The notes below the pieces were generated by a model. That model had not been told where the DNA came from, did not search any database, and worked only from the letters and a program-made list of their open reading frames with translations. A stretch of 10,427 bases of DNA, from assembly GCA_002396505.1 (NCBI GenBank), contig DGYA01000025.1:1-10427 (forward strand), in the 5' to 3' direction. The position numbers and the translations under genes were made by a program. The stretch is from Cyanobacteria bacterium UBA5018. GTDB taxonomy: Bacteria; Cyanobacteriota; Cyanobacteriia; PCC-6307; Cyanobiaceae. Below are positions 1-6,844 of this stretch, piece by piece; position 1 is the stretch's first letter, and each line of letters begins with the position of its first letter.

Positions 1-584
1 CCGGGGGGGCAGGGGCTGGGGTGCTGATGCTGATCGGGGTGGTGCTGGCCCTGCGGTCCTGGGGCCCCCTGCCCCCAGCAGCGCCGGCGCCGGTCAAGCC
101 CAAGCTGGCCGCTCCAGTGACCCCGGTGCCAGCTGAGCCGCTGCCAGCCGCGCCCAAGCTCGCCCCCTCCCCCCAGGCGGACCTGCCGCTCCAGGGGGCC
201 GACCCCAACGAAGTCCAGATCCAGGCGCTGCTGCAGGCCTGGTTGGCGGCCAAGGCGGCCGTGCTGGCGGGCGGTACGCCGCCCCAACCCCTGGAGAGCT
301 TGGTCAGAGCGCCCTTGCTGCTGCGTCTGCAAGCGGAGCGGCAGCGGGATTTGGCCGCCGGCATCAGCCAGGAGATCACAGCCCAGGTGGAGGAGCTGCA
401 AATCACGGAGCGCCAGGCCGGTCGCATCGTGGCCCGGGTGCGCCTGAGCTATGGCGAGCGCCAGCTCGATGCCAGCGGTAAGGATCTGGCCGCCGCTAGC
501 AAGCTGCGGCTCACCAACAGCTATGTGTTCGGCCGCGACCCTGACGGCATCTGGCGGCTGGTCGGTTTCCGTCCCACCAACTGA
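1..584 (+). CDS. C-terminal part of an ARC6/ZipN(Ftn2)-like, IMS-domain membrane protein (5' partial)
   Basis: The frame is open to the left edge (codons from base 3), so the GTG at 21 is probably internal. What is visible: a Gly/Leu/Val-rich hydrophobic stretch at about 9-50 that looks like one transmembrane helix, a Pro/Ala-rich linker at about 60-190, and a compact alpha/beta domain from about 200 to the stop ending in a Tyr-Val-Phe ... Trp-Arg-Leu-Val pattern. That C-terminal pattern resembles the IMS domain (formerly DUF4101) found after the single helix of cyanobacterial ZipN/Ftn2 and plastid ARC6, which tether the FtsZ ring to the inner membrane. The helix-linker-IMS order fits that family. 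The J-like N-terminal region would lie outside the window, so the full identity cannot be confirmed. Other cyanobacterial IMS-domain proteins remain possible. Confidence 0.6.
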   Translation, partial: GGAGAGVLMLIGVVLALRSWGPLPPAAPAPVKPKLAAPVTPVPAEPLPAAPKLAPSPQADLPLQGADPNEVQIQALLQAWLAAKAAVLAGGTPPQPLESLVRAPLLLRLQAERQRDLAAGISQEITAQVEELQITERQAGRIVARVRLSYGERQLDASGKDLAAASKLRLTNSYVFGRDPDGIWRLVGFRPTN

Positions 585-621
585 GCGCCCCGCTGAGCCC
601 TCCACTGAGCGCCCCCCACTG

Positions 622-655
622 CCACCGCCAACTAGGCACCGCCAACTAGCCACCG
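622..655. repeat. 14-bp tandem repeat, about 2.4 copies
   Basis: Two adjacent 14-bp units (622-635 and 636-649) differ only in their first base, and a partial third copy (650-655) follows. The repeat lies in the C-rich spacer between the IMS-domain gene and ffh. The neighbouring text repeats other short words such as ACTGAGC, so the spacer seems to have grown by slippage. No function is evident. Confidence 0.6.
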
Positions 656-693
656 CGCCTAACGCCCCACTGCCCCCACTGAGCAACCCGCTG

Positions 694-711
694 GGCGCCG
701 CGCCGCTTTTT
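694..711 (+). terminator. Weak terminator-like hairpin upstream of ffh
   Basis: A short GC stem (694-697 pairing with 701-704, three-base loop) is followed after two bases by five T residues (707-711). It could end transcription of the upstream gene, but the stem is only four pairs, so this is tentative. Confidence 0.25.
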
Positions 712-769
712 ACCATCGGGGTTAGCCACCGCCCATTCGAGGCGGCCTTCCCTCCGCCAGCAGGCCTCG

Positions 770-2257
770 ATGTTCGACGAACTGTCCCAGCGCTTCGATG
801 ACGCCGTAAAGGCCCTCCGGGGTCAGGCCGCCATCAGTGAATCCAACATCGAGGCGGCCCTGAAGGACGTGCGTCGCGCCCTGTTGGAGGCCGATGTGAG
901 CCTGCCGGTGGTGAAGGATTTTGTGGACGAGGTGCGGCGCAAGGCCCTCGGGGCGGAGGTGGTGCGGGGCATCAGCCCGGACCAGAAATTCATCCAGGTG
1001 GTGCACGAACAGCTGGTGGAGACCATGGGGGGCGCCAATGCCCCCCTGGCCCAGGGCGGCAAAGCCGGCAGTCCCAGCGTGGTGCTTATGGCCGGCCTGC
1101 AGGGGGCTGGCAAGACCACCGCCACCGCCAAGTTGGGGCTGCACCTCAAGGAGCAGGGGCGCAAGGCGCTGCTGGTGGCCGCTGACGTGTACCGCCCGGC
1201 CGCCATCGACCAACTAAAGACCCTGGGCGCCCAGATCGGCGTGGAGGTGTTCAGCCTCGGCACCGAGGCCAAGCCGGAGCAGATCGCCGCCGCCGGCCTC
1301 AGCAAGGCCAAGCAGGAGGGCTACGACACCGTGCTGGTGGACACCGCCGGCCGACTGCAGATAGATACCTCGATGATGCAGGAGATGGTGCGGATCCGCG
1401 ATGCCGTGCAGCCCGACGAGGTGCTGCTGGTGGTGGATTCGATGATTGGCCAGGAGGCCGCCGATCTCACCCGCGCCTTCCACGAGCAGGTGGGAATCAC
1501 CGGCGCCGTGCTCACCAAACTCGATGGCGATTCCCGCGGTGGCGCCGCCCTCTCGATCCGCAAGATCAGCGGTGCGCCGATCAAGTTCATCGGCACCGGC
1601 GAGAAGGTGGAGGCGCTGCAGCCCTTCCATCCCGAGCGCATGGCCAGCCGCATCCTGGGCATGGGCGATGTGCTCACCCTGGTGGAGAAGGCCCAGAAGG
1701 AGGTGGAGCTAGCCGATGTGACCCGCATGCAGCAGAAGTTGCAGGAGGCCTCATTTGACTTCTCCGATTTCCTGCAGCAGATGCGCCTGATCAAGCGCAT
1801 GGGCTCCCTGGGGGGCCTGATGAAGATGATCCCGGGGATGAACAAGATCGACGACGGCATGCTCAAGCAGGGGGAGCAGCAGCTGCGCAGGATCGAGTCG
1901 ATGATCGGCTCGATGACCCAGGCCGAGCGTCAAAAACCCGACCTGCTGGCCAGCAGCCCCTCCCGGCGGCGGCGCATCGCCGCCGGTAGCGGCCACACCC
2001 CCGCCGAAGTGGACAAGGTGCTCGCCGACTTCCAGAAGATGCGTGGCTTCATGCAGCAGATGACCCGGGGCGGTATGCCGGGCATGCCCGGTATGGGTGG
2101 CCTGCCCGGCCTGGGTGGTTTCCCAGGCCTGCCCGGCATGGGCGGCGGTATGCCCGGCTTCCCCGCTGGCGGCGCGCCCCACGGCAAGCCGGGTCGGGGC
2201 GCCGCCCCCAAGGCCCCCAAGCCCAGCAAGAAGCGCAAGGGCTTCGGGGAGCTGTGA
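770..2257 (+). CDS. ffh: Signal recognition particle protein Ffh (SRP54 GTPase)
   Basis: Ffh binds the 4.5S-type SRP RNA and the signal sequences of nascent membrane proteins, and delivers ribosomes to the membrane through its GTPase partner FtsY. The 495-residue product has all three regions: a helical N domain (about 1-85), a G domain with P-loop GLQGAGKTT at 109-117, DTAGRLQID at 191-199 and TKLDGDSRGG from 249, then a Met-rich M domain with the RNA-binding SRRRRIAAGSG motif. It ends in a Gly/Met/Pro-rich low-complexity stretch (about 2060-2190) and a basic Lys/Arg cluster. The ATG at 770 gives the expected MFDELSQRF N-terminus. No clear Shine-Dalgarno sequence precedes it. rpsP follows after 69 bases on the same strand. 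The total length is ordinary for bacterial Ffh with an extended tail. Confidence 0.98.
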   Translation: MFDELSQRFDDAVKALRGQAAISESNIEAALKDVRRALLEADVSLPVVKDFVDEVRRKALGAEVVRGISPDQKFIQVVHEQLVETMGGANAPLAQGGKAGSPSVVLMAGLQGAGKTTATAKLGLHLKEQGRKALLVAADVYRPAAIDQLKTLGAQIGVEVFSLGTEAKPEQIAAAGLSKAKQEGYDTVLVDTAGRLQIDTSMMQEMVRIRDAVQPDEVLLVVDSMIGQEAADLTRAFHEQVGITGAVLTKLDGDSRGGAALSIRKISGAPIKFIGTGEKVEALQPFHPERMASRILGMGDVLTLVEKAQKEVELADVTRMQQKLQEASFDFSDFLQQMRLIKRMGSLGGLMKMIPGMNKIDDGMLKQGEQQLRRIESMIGSMTQAERQKPDLLASSPSRRRRIAAGSGHTPAEVDKVLADFQKMRGFMQQMTRGGMPGMPGMGGLPGLGGFPGLPGMGGGMPGFPAGGAPHGKPGRGAAPKAPKPSKKRKGFGEL

Positions 2258-2264
2258 AGCGGTC

Positions 2265-2295
2265 TTGGCTGGGGGTGCGAGCCGCAAGCTACATT
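2265..2295 (+). promoter_or_regulatory. Possible sigma70-type promoter for rpsP-phoH
   Basis: TTGGCT at 2265-2270 and TACATT at 2290-2295 each match four of six consensus bases, with a long 19-base spacer. This is the only reasonable pair seen in the 69-base ffh-rpsP gap. rpsP may equally be read through from ffh. Confidence 0.2.
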
Positions 2296-2326
2296 GCTTG
2301 TTTGCACACCTAGTGGCCGGCCCACG

Positions 2327-2776
2327 ATGATCAAGCTCCGCCTGAAGCGGTTCGGCAAGAAGCGGGAAGCGAGTTTCCGCCTCGTGGCCACCAACAGCAC
2401 GTCCCGTCGGGATGGTCGTCCGCTGGAAGAGCTGGGCTTCTACAACCCCCGCACCAAGGAAGCGCGCCTGGACACCGAGGCCATCCGCGCCCGCCTGGCC
2501 CAGGGTGCCCAGCCCACCGACACCGTGCTCACCCTGCTGGAGCGCGGCGGTCTGGTGGAGCCCAGCCCCAGGGCTGCCGTGGTTGTAGGCAAGGCCAAGC
2601 AAGCCGCCGCCCGGGAGGCCGCAGCCGCCAAGGCAGCCGCTGAAGCCGCCGCCGCCAAGGCTGCGGAAGAGGCTGCCGCTGCTGAAGCTGCCGCTGCTGA
2701 GGCCGCCGCTGCCGCCAAGGCCGCAGAAGAGGCTGCAGCTGCGGAAGCCGCTGCCGAGACGGCCCCTGAAGCCTGA
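2327..2776 (+). CDS. rpsP: 30S ribosomal protein S16 with Ala-rich C-terminal extension
   Basis: S16 is a small primary-binding protein of the 30S subunit that contacts 16S rRNA and speeds subunit assembly. The start is set at ATG 2327, because the product then begins MIKLRLKRFGKK, the family's invariant N-terminus. The open frame runs further upstream to a GTG at 2294, but that would add residues no S16 has. Residues 1 to about 85 are the complete S16 fold, including the RRDGRPLEELGFYNP core. From about residue 90 to 149 comes an Ala/Glu/Lys tail, built of Ala runs broken by Lys and Glu pairs and likely to form a long charged helix. Bacterial S16 is usually 80-90 residues, so the tail adds about two thirds. 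No clear Shine-Dalgarno sequence is seen. The stop overlaps the ribosome binding site of phoH. Confidence 0.96.
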   Translation: MIKLRLKRFGKKREASFRLVATNSTSRRDGRPLEELGFYNPRTKEARLDTEAIRARLAQGAQPTDTVLTLLERGGLVEPSPRAAVVVGKAKQAAAREAAAAKAAAEAAAAKAAEEAAAAEAAAAEAAAAAKAAEEAAAAEAAAETAPEA

Positions 2777-2779
2777 GGA
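2775..2779 (+). promoter_or_regulatory. Ribosome binding site of phoH overlapping the rpsP stop codon
   Basis: GAGGA overlaps the rpsP TGA (2774-2776) and lies eight bases before the phoH ATG. This suggests that the two genes share a transcript and are translationally coupled. Confidence 0.6.
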
Positions 2780-2787
2780 AACGCCCC

Positions 2788-3801
2788 ATGCCCGGGGCTG
2801 ACTCACTCCAGAGCTTCGCCATCGATCTGCCCGATCAGGCCGCCGCCATGGCCCTGGCCGGAGCTGGCGAAGCCACCCTGCATCGCCTGGAGGCCCTCAC
2901 CGGCGCTTCTCTGGTGTTGCGGGGTTTGAGTTTGCAATTACGGGGCCGGCCGCCCCAGTTGGAGCGGGCTGCCGGCCTGGTGGAACTGCTGCGGCCCCTG
3001 TGGCAGGGGGGTGAACCGATCACCGCCGTAGACATCCAAACCAGCTTGAGCGCCCTGGACACCGGTCGCGCTAGCGACCACCAGCAATTGAGCCAGCAGG
3101 TGTTGGCCCGCAGCCAGAGCGGCAAATTGCTGCGGCCGCGCACCTTGAAGCAGCAGGCCTATGTGGCGGCGATGGAGCGCCACGACCTCACCTTGGCCCT
3201 GGGGCCCGCCGGCACCGGCAAAACCTTCCTGGCCGCCGTGCAGGCGGTGCGCATGCTGCAGGAGCGCAAGGTGGAGCGGCTGATCCTCACCCGCCCGGCG
3301 GTGGAGGCCGGCGAGCGCCTGGGCTTTCTGCCGGGCGATCTACAGCAGAAGGTGGATCCCTTCCTACGGCCCCTCTACGACGCCCTGCACACCCTGCTGG
3401 GCCAGGAGCGCACCGCGTCGCTGATTGAAAAGAACGTGATCGAGGTGGCGCCGCTGGCCTACATGCGCGGCCGCACCTTGGCCGATGCCTTCGTAATTCT
3501 CGACGAGGCCCAGAACACCACCGCCACCCAGATGCGCATGGTGCTCACCCGCCTGGGCGAAAACTCCCGCATGGTGGTCACCGGCGACCCCACTCAAATC
3601 GACCTGCCGCCTGGGGCGATCAGCGGTCTGATCGAGGCGGCCCAGGTGCTGGTGGGGGTGGAGGGGGTGGCGATCTGTGAGTTCAGCGCCGTCGATGTGG
3701 TGCGTCACCCGCTGGTGCAGCGGCTGGTAACCGCCTATGCAGCCCGCGATGCCCTGCAGGCCCAGGCCGGCCAGCGCCACCGCACACAGCTCCGCCCCTG
3801 A
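2788..3801 (+). CDS. phoH: PhoH-like ATPase (YbeZ type)
   Basis: This is a cytoplasmic P-loop ATPase of the PhoH family, linked in bacteria to RNA metabolism and ribosome quality control. Its exact reaction is not settled. The 337-residue product has a KH-like N-terminal segment (about 28-70), as in YbeZ-type members. It is followed by the ATPase core with Walker A GPAGTGKT at 139-146, a TRPAVEAGERLGFLPGD segment, Walker B VILDEAQN at 236-243, and the sensor-like TGDPTQID from 265. All catalytic elements look intact and the length is normal. The start at 2788 is supported by a well-placed GAGGA, and it begins 11 bases after the rpsP stop. In many bacteria phoH sits with ybeY and era. Here era is nearby but no ybeY is seen in the window. 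Confidence 0.95.
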   Translation: MPGADSLQSFAIDLPDQAAAMALAGAGEATLHRLEALTGASLVLRGLSLQLRGRPPQLERAAGLVELLRPLWQGGEPITAVDIQTSLSALDTGRASDHQQLSQQVLARSQSGKLLRPRTLKQQAYVAAMERHDLTLALGPAGTGKTFLAAVQAVRMLQERKVERLILTRPAVEAGERLGFLPGDLQQKVDPFLRPLYDALHTLLGQERTASLIEKNVIEVAPLAYMRGRTLADAFVILDEAQNTTATQMRMVLTRLGENSRMVVTGDPTQIDLPPGAISGLIEAAQVLVGVEGVAICEFSAVDVVRHPLVQRLVTAYAARDALQAQAGQRHRTQLRP

Positions 3802-3804
3802 AGA

Positions 3805-3830
3805 CAGGCCCCCAGAGGGGCTTAAGCCTG
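3805..3830 (+). terminator. GC-rich hairpin just after phoH, no U tract
   Basis: An outer five-pair stem (3805-3809 with 3826-3830) encloses a four-pair C/G stem (3810-3813 with 3817-3820) with an AGA loop and a five-base bulge. It starts four bases after the phoH stop. The missing T run argues against a classical intrinsic terminator, but the structure could stabilise the 3' end or attenuate read-through. The palindrome GGCTTAAGCC (3819-3828) offers a competing fold. Confidence 0.35.
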
Positions 3831-3912
3831 GGGAGGGAGAACCGCCCTGGGCCAGCCAACGGCAACCGCAAATCACTGTCAGGATAGGAGGCAGTTCACG
3901 ACCTGGTGCGCC

Positions 3913-4650
3913 ATGCCGGCCAGCAGCAATTTCCAAGAAGCCATTCGCCAGGCGCAGTCGAGCGCCCTGGTGGGTCCAAACGTGGTGAATAAGGCCCTGC
4001 CCTACGTGGGTGGCGGCATGGTGCTCACCGCCGTTGGGGTGATGGGTGGCATGGCGGTGATGGCCAGCAGCCCTGCCCTGTTCATGCCCCTGTTCTGGGT
4101 GGCGTTGATCGGCAATTTTGTTCTGTTCTTTCTGGCCCAGAACGTGGCCAACAAGGGCAACAATGCCGTTGCTCTGCCGCTGCTCACCGCCTATAGCCTG
4201 ATCACTGGCTTCACCCTCAGTGGCATCGTCAGCTATGCGGTGGCGGCCGCCGGGGTCGGTGCCGTCGGTACGGCCGCCCTGGCCACCGGCATCACTTTTG
4301 TGGTGGCCTCGTTCACCGGCCGGCGGATGAGCGACAACGTGGGCCAGGCCCTCGGGGCCGTTGTGGGCCTGGGGCTGATCGGCCTGCTGATCGCCATGGT
4401 GGTGCAGATCGTGGGCGGCATCTTCGCTCCGGGCATCTTCCACACCGGTGGTTTTGAGCTGATGATCGCCGGCTTCGGCACCGTGCTGTTTGTCGGGGCG
4501 GCGTTCCTCGACTTCTACACGATGCCCCGCACCTACAGCGATGACCAGTACCTGTCCGGGGCCCTGGGCATGTACCTCACCTACATCAACCTGTTCATCT
4601 TCCTGCTGCGCCTGATCATTGCCCTCCAGGGCGGTGGCCGCCGCGAGTGA
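3913..4650 (+). CDS. Bax inhibitor-1 (BI-1/YccA/TMBIM) family membrane protein
   Basis: The 245-residue product is a polytopic inner-membrane protein. Hydrophobic segments lie at about residues 30-51, 54-76, 84-106, 110-134, 144-170, 180-202 and 216-238, matching the seven helices of the BI-1 family. The family includes pH-sensitive Ca2+ leak channels (Bacillus YetJ) and the FtsH-interacting YccA. The last helix carries the family pattern ALGMYLTYINLFIFLLRL. The Asp in helix 6 is present (residue 200), but helix 7 has Thr223 where the second Asp of YetJ's di-aspartate sensor is expected. The ATG at 3913 gives a plausible soluble N-terminus. The best Shine-Dalgarno match, AGGAGG at 3886-3891, is 21 bases upstream, which is too far for normal use. 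The gene lies 111 bases after phoH and is convergent with the next gene. Confidence 0.9.
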   Translation: MPASSNFQEAIRQAQSSALVGPNVVNKALPYVGGGMVLTAVGVMGGMAVMASSPALFMPLFWVALIGNFVLFFLAQNVANKGNNAVALPLLTAYSLITGFTLSGIVSYAVAAAGVGAVGTAALATGITFVVASFTGRRMSDNVGQALGAVVGLGLIGLLIAMVVQIVGGIFAPGIFHTGGFELMIAGFGTVLFVGAAFLDFYTMPRTYSDDQYLSGALGMYLTYINLFIFLLRLIIALQGGGRRE

Positions 4651-4683
4651 GGCCAAGCCCGCCAGTTGCGGATCTTGCTTCGC

Positions 4684-4777
4684 GGCTAGTTAGCAGCTGA
4701 TAGCAGCTAATTAACACCGCTCGTTAAGGAGGCTAGTTAGCGGTTAGTCGCGTTTGATTAACACCGTTCGCTAAATC
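4684..4777. repeat. Diverged 47-bp tandem repeat, two copies, in an AT-rich spacer
   Basis: Unit 1 (4684-4730) and unit 2 (4731-4777) align without gaps and agree at 33 of 47 positions. Two blocks are conserved: GGCTAGTTAGC at the start and ATTAACACCG with nearby TCG and TAA. Unit 1 contains an imperfect palindrome (4690-4710: TTAGC/GCTAA arms, one A-A mismatch, AGC/GCT inner pairs, three-base loop). Words of the TTAGC/GCTAA type recur through 4684-4806. The spacer is far richer in A+T than the flanking genes. It lies between the BI-1 gene and a strong terminator, so it would be part of a 3' UTR or a small RNA if transcribed on the plus strand. Confidence 0.75.
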
Positions 4778-4827
4778 TGTTAGTTGCTATTCGAAAGCCC
4801 CGGCTAATGGTTGCCTGATTGACTAAG

Positions 4828-4855
4828 AAAAGCCCCCGATTTTGGGGGCTTTTTT
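4828..4855 (+). terminator. Strong bidirectional intrinsic terminator
   Basis: AGCCCCC (4831-4837) pairs with GGGGGCT (4844-4850) around a GATTTT loop. The stem is extended by AAA/TTT, and six T residues (4850-4855) follow. Read on the minus strand, the same hairpin ends in TTTTCTT. It therefore suits both the plus-strand BI-1 gene and the convergent minus-strand gene that ends at 5001. Confidence 0.93.
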
Positions 4856-5000
4856 GTGCTCGGTACTGACCTGGGGAGGCTCTTGGCAGCCGCCAATTCG
4901 TTGCCCCAGCTAGCTGAAATCCATTGCGGCAGCAGGGCTCAATTGGCCGTGGCTCGGGTTTTTCAGAGCTTCCCTAAGGCGCTATGGCCCTGGGCCGCCC
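4856..5000. other. Spacer between the terminator and the minus-strand gene
   Basis: No convincing gene is seen here. The only clear structure is a perfect seven-base inverted repeat, GCCAATT at 4892-4898 and AATTGGC at 4941-4947, with GCCC/GGGC able to pair inside it. It would form the 3' UTR of the minus-strand gene. Confidence 0.4.
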
Positions 5001-5672
5001 TTATTCGGCCACCGCTTCCAAGGCGCTGGCGATCGCTTGGCGCTGTTCGGCGTCGTAGCCCCAGCGCTGCAGGAAGGCCTGATCTTCTTTGATCGAGCTA
5101 AGGGCGGCGCTGGCAGCTTGGCCGTTACTGATGCCATTACCACTGCTCTCGCCACTCCTCTCACTACTGGCCTCACTACTGGCCTCGCTACTGCTCTCGC
5201 TGCAGCCATCGCCAGCACTGCTGCCAGAGTCACTGCTCTCCCCAGCCTTGGCTGCGGCCCAGAGAGTCTCCAGCCGCTGCTTCACCTGGCTGGGGTCCAG
5301 CAGGCGCAGCAGTTCGGTGCAACGGCTGGCCACCCGTTCGGAGCCGGCTTGCTGTTGTGGGTCGCCGCTGCGGGCGTGGTGCAGGACCATGGCCGTGCTC
5401 ATCGCCAGGTTGCGCAGGCAGAGATCCACCACCGGGGCGCCCACGGCGCGCAAGGCCAGCACCAGCGGCTCGGGCAGCCGGTCCAGCAGCGGGCTGTCCC
5501 CGGCCAGGCTCACCGCGAAGAAGCCGCGGCCGCCGTCGCGGCTAACCACCAGTTCGGCCACCCGGTCGGCCAGCACCTCATCGCTTAGTTCACCGTTTTC
5601 CCATAGCTCCAGCCACTGGCCGGTGATCGCCAGCGCCTGGGGGAAGCTGGGCTGAGGTGAGGAGCTGGTCAT
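5001..5672 (-). CDS. Conserved cyanobacterial-type protein of unknown function
   Basis: I do not recognise a named family. The 223-residue product, counted from the ATG at 5672, has an N-terminal part (about 15-140) that looks folded and well conserved in style: WLELWENGELSDEVLADRVAEL, GRGFFAVSLAGDSPLLDRLP, and a helical stretch with LRNLAMSTAMVLHH and a Cys-Thr-Glu-Leu-Leu-Arg-Leu-Leu segment. Residues about 145-182 are a Ser/Glu/Gly low-complexity stretch encoded by 12-bp repeats. A short helical end (about 190-223) contains LQRWGYDAEQ. No signal peptide or transmembrane helix is seen, so it is probably cytoplasmic. ATG 5672 is preferred over the in-frame TTG at 5681. The gene is head-to-head with era, only 38 bases apart, and shares the terminator at 4828 with the gene on the other side. 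Confidence 0.8.
   Translation of the reverse strand: MTSSSPQPSFPQALAITGQWLELWENGELSDEVLADRVAELVVSRDGGRGFFAVSLAGDSPLLDRLPEPLVLALRAVGAPVVDLCLRNLAMSTAMVLHHARSGDPQQQAGSERVASRCTELLRLLDPSQVKQRLETLWAAAKAGESSDSGSSAGDGCSESSSEASSEASSERSGESSGNGISNGQAASAALSSIKEDQAFLQRWGYDAEQRQAIASALEAVAE
5148..5207. repeat. 12-bp in-frame tandem repeat, about five copies
   Basis: Units at 5148-5159, 5160-5171, 5172-5183, 5184-5195 and 5196-5207 begin CTCxCT/CTCGC. The second and third are identical (CTCACTACTGGC). On the minus strand they encode four-residue Ser/Glu/Ala steps in the low-complexity part of the 5001-5672 gene. The unit length keeps the frame, so copy number can change without breaking the protein. Confidence 0.75.
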
Positions 5673-5710
5673 GGTGGGCAACGGCGGGCCGAACTGGCAG
5701 TGTTGAGGCT

Positions 5711-6844
5711 ATGGATTCCAGCCAACCCACCGAGCCTGAGCTCCCCAACTCCCAACCCGCCAATTCAGCCGGGGCCGCCCCCCTAGAGGAGGCCGCAACA
5801 CCTGCTGAATTGGAACCCGAGCATCGCCGCCTGGCGGTGCCGCCGGCCGATGAGGGGATCCTGCTGCCGATTCCCGATCCGGCTGAATCGGCCCGCCTGC
5901 TGGGCCAGGGGAGCCCCCTGGCCACCCCAGCTGCGGAGCGGTTCCGCTCTGGTTTTGTGGCCCTGATCGGGCGGCCCAATGTGGGCAAGTCCACCCTGCT
6001 CAACCAGCTGGTGGGCCAGAAGGTGGCGATCACCTCCCCCATCGCCCAAACCACCCGCCATCGGCTGCGGGCGATCCTCACCACCCCCGCCGCCCAACTG
6101 GTGCTGCTGGACACGCCTGGCATCCACAAGCCCCATCACCTGCTGGGGGAGAGGCTGGTGCAGTCGGCCCGGCGGGCCATCGGCGAGGTGGATGTGGTGC
6201 TGTTGCTGGTGGACGGCAGCCAGCCGGCCGGTCGCGGCGATGGCTACATCGTGGAGTTGCTGCGCCACTGCAGAGCGCCGGTGCACCTGGCGCTGAACAA
6301 GCACGACCTGGTGGACGAGCAGCAGGCCGAGCAGTTGGCCGCCAGCTACCGGGAGTTGTTGGCCGGCGAGGGCCAGGCGCCGCTGGCCTGGCCCATGCAT
6401 CCGGTGAGTGCCCTCAGCGGAGCGGGCACCGAGGAGCTGGTGGCCGCCTTGGCCGCCGAGTTGCCCCTGGGGCCGCACCTCTATCCCCCCGATGCGGTGA
6501 GCGATCAGCCGGAGCAGCTGCTGATGGCCGAGTTGATTCGGGAGCAGGTGCTCAGCCACACCCGAGAGGAGATACCTCATTCCGTGGCGGTGAGCATCGA
6601 TCGGGTGGTGGATGACGGTCCGCGCACGGCGGTGCTGGCTACGGTGCTGGTGGAGCGCAGCAGCCAGAAGGGAATTTTGATTGGCAAGGGCGGTTCGATG
6701 CTGCGCACGATCGGCCAGGGGGCAAGGCTGCAGATGGAAAAGCTGCTGGCTGGCCCCGTATACCTGGAGTTATTTGTGAAAGTGGTGCCCGGTTGGCGTG
6801 GCAGTGCCGCCCGCCTGGCCGAACTGGGCTACCGGGGGGATTGA
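5711..6844 (+). CDS. era: GTPase Era with N-terminal extension
   Basis: Era is a Ras-like GTPase with a KH domain that binds the 3' end of 16S rRNA and checks 30S assembly. From ATG 5711 the product has 377 residues. The G domain has G1 GRPNVGKST at 87-95, the TTRHR switch at 114-118, DTPG at 134-137 and NKHD at 196-199. The KH domain carries GKGG at 325-328 and ends GWRGSAARLAELGYRGD. The core from FRSGFVALIG onward is about 303 residues, the normal Era length. The first 74 residues are therefore an extra Pro/Glu/Ala-rich, probably disordered segment. ATG 5711 has GAGG only two bases upstream, which is a poor spacing. An in-frame GTG at 5837 is one alternative start. The divergent neighbour is 38 bases away, so a promoter may lie inside this N-terminal region. 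Confidence 0.95.
   Translation: MDSSQPTEPELPNSQPANSAGAAPLEEAATPAELEPEHRRLAVPPADEGILLPIPDPAESARLLGQGSPLATPAAERFRSGFVALIGRPNVGKSTLLNQLVGQKVAITSPIAQTTRHRLRAILTTPAAQLVLLDTPGIHKPHHLLGERLVQSARRAIGEVDVVLLLVDGSQPAGRGDGYIVELLRHCRAPVHLALNKHDLVDEQQAEQLAASYRELLAGEGQAPLAWPMHPVSALSGAGTEELVAALAAELPLGPHLYPPDAVSDQPEQLLMAELIREQVLSHTREEIPHSVAVSIDRVVDDGPRTAVLATVLVERSSQKGILIGKGGSMLRTIGQGARLQMEKLLAGPVYLELFVKVVPGWRGSAARLAELGYRGD

Noticed and set aside
1751..2806. Minus-strand open frame of 351 codons opposite ffh and rpsP
   Set aside because: Low-complexity Gly/Ala/Leu composition, fully antisense to ffh and rpsP, and no recognisable motif.
3364..4656. Long minus-strand open frame of 430 codons opposite phoH and the BI-1 gene
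   Set aside because: It is His/Gln/Gly-rich without any domain pattern, lies antisense to two well-supported genes, and is a typical by-product of high GC third positions.
5029..5036. One HIP1 octamer (GCGATCGC)
   Set aside because: It is common in many cyanobacterial genomes, but a single copy in the window is not informative.
4856..5092. Small plus-strand open frame starting at the terminator
   Set aside because: It begins with a GTG just after the terminator T run, has no ribosome binding site, and overlaps the end of the minus-strand gene.
5037..5655. Two plus-strand open frames (5037-5588 and 5089-5655) opposite the conserved unknown gene
   Set aside because: The minus-strand frame shows a folded-protein pattern and a natural start near era. 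The plus-strand frames are Leu/Ser or His/Ala-rich shadows.
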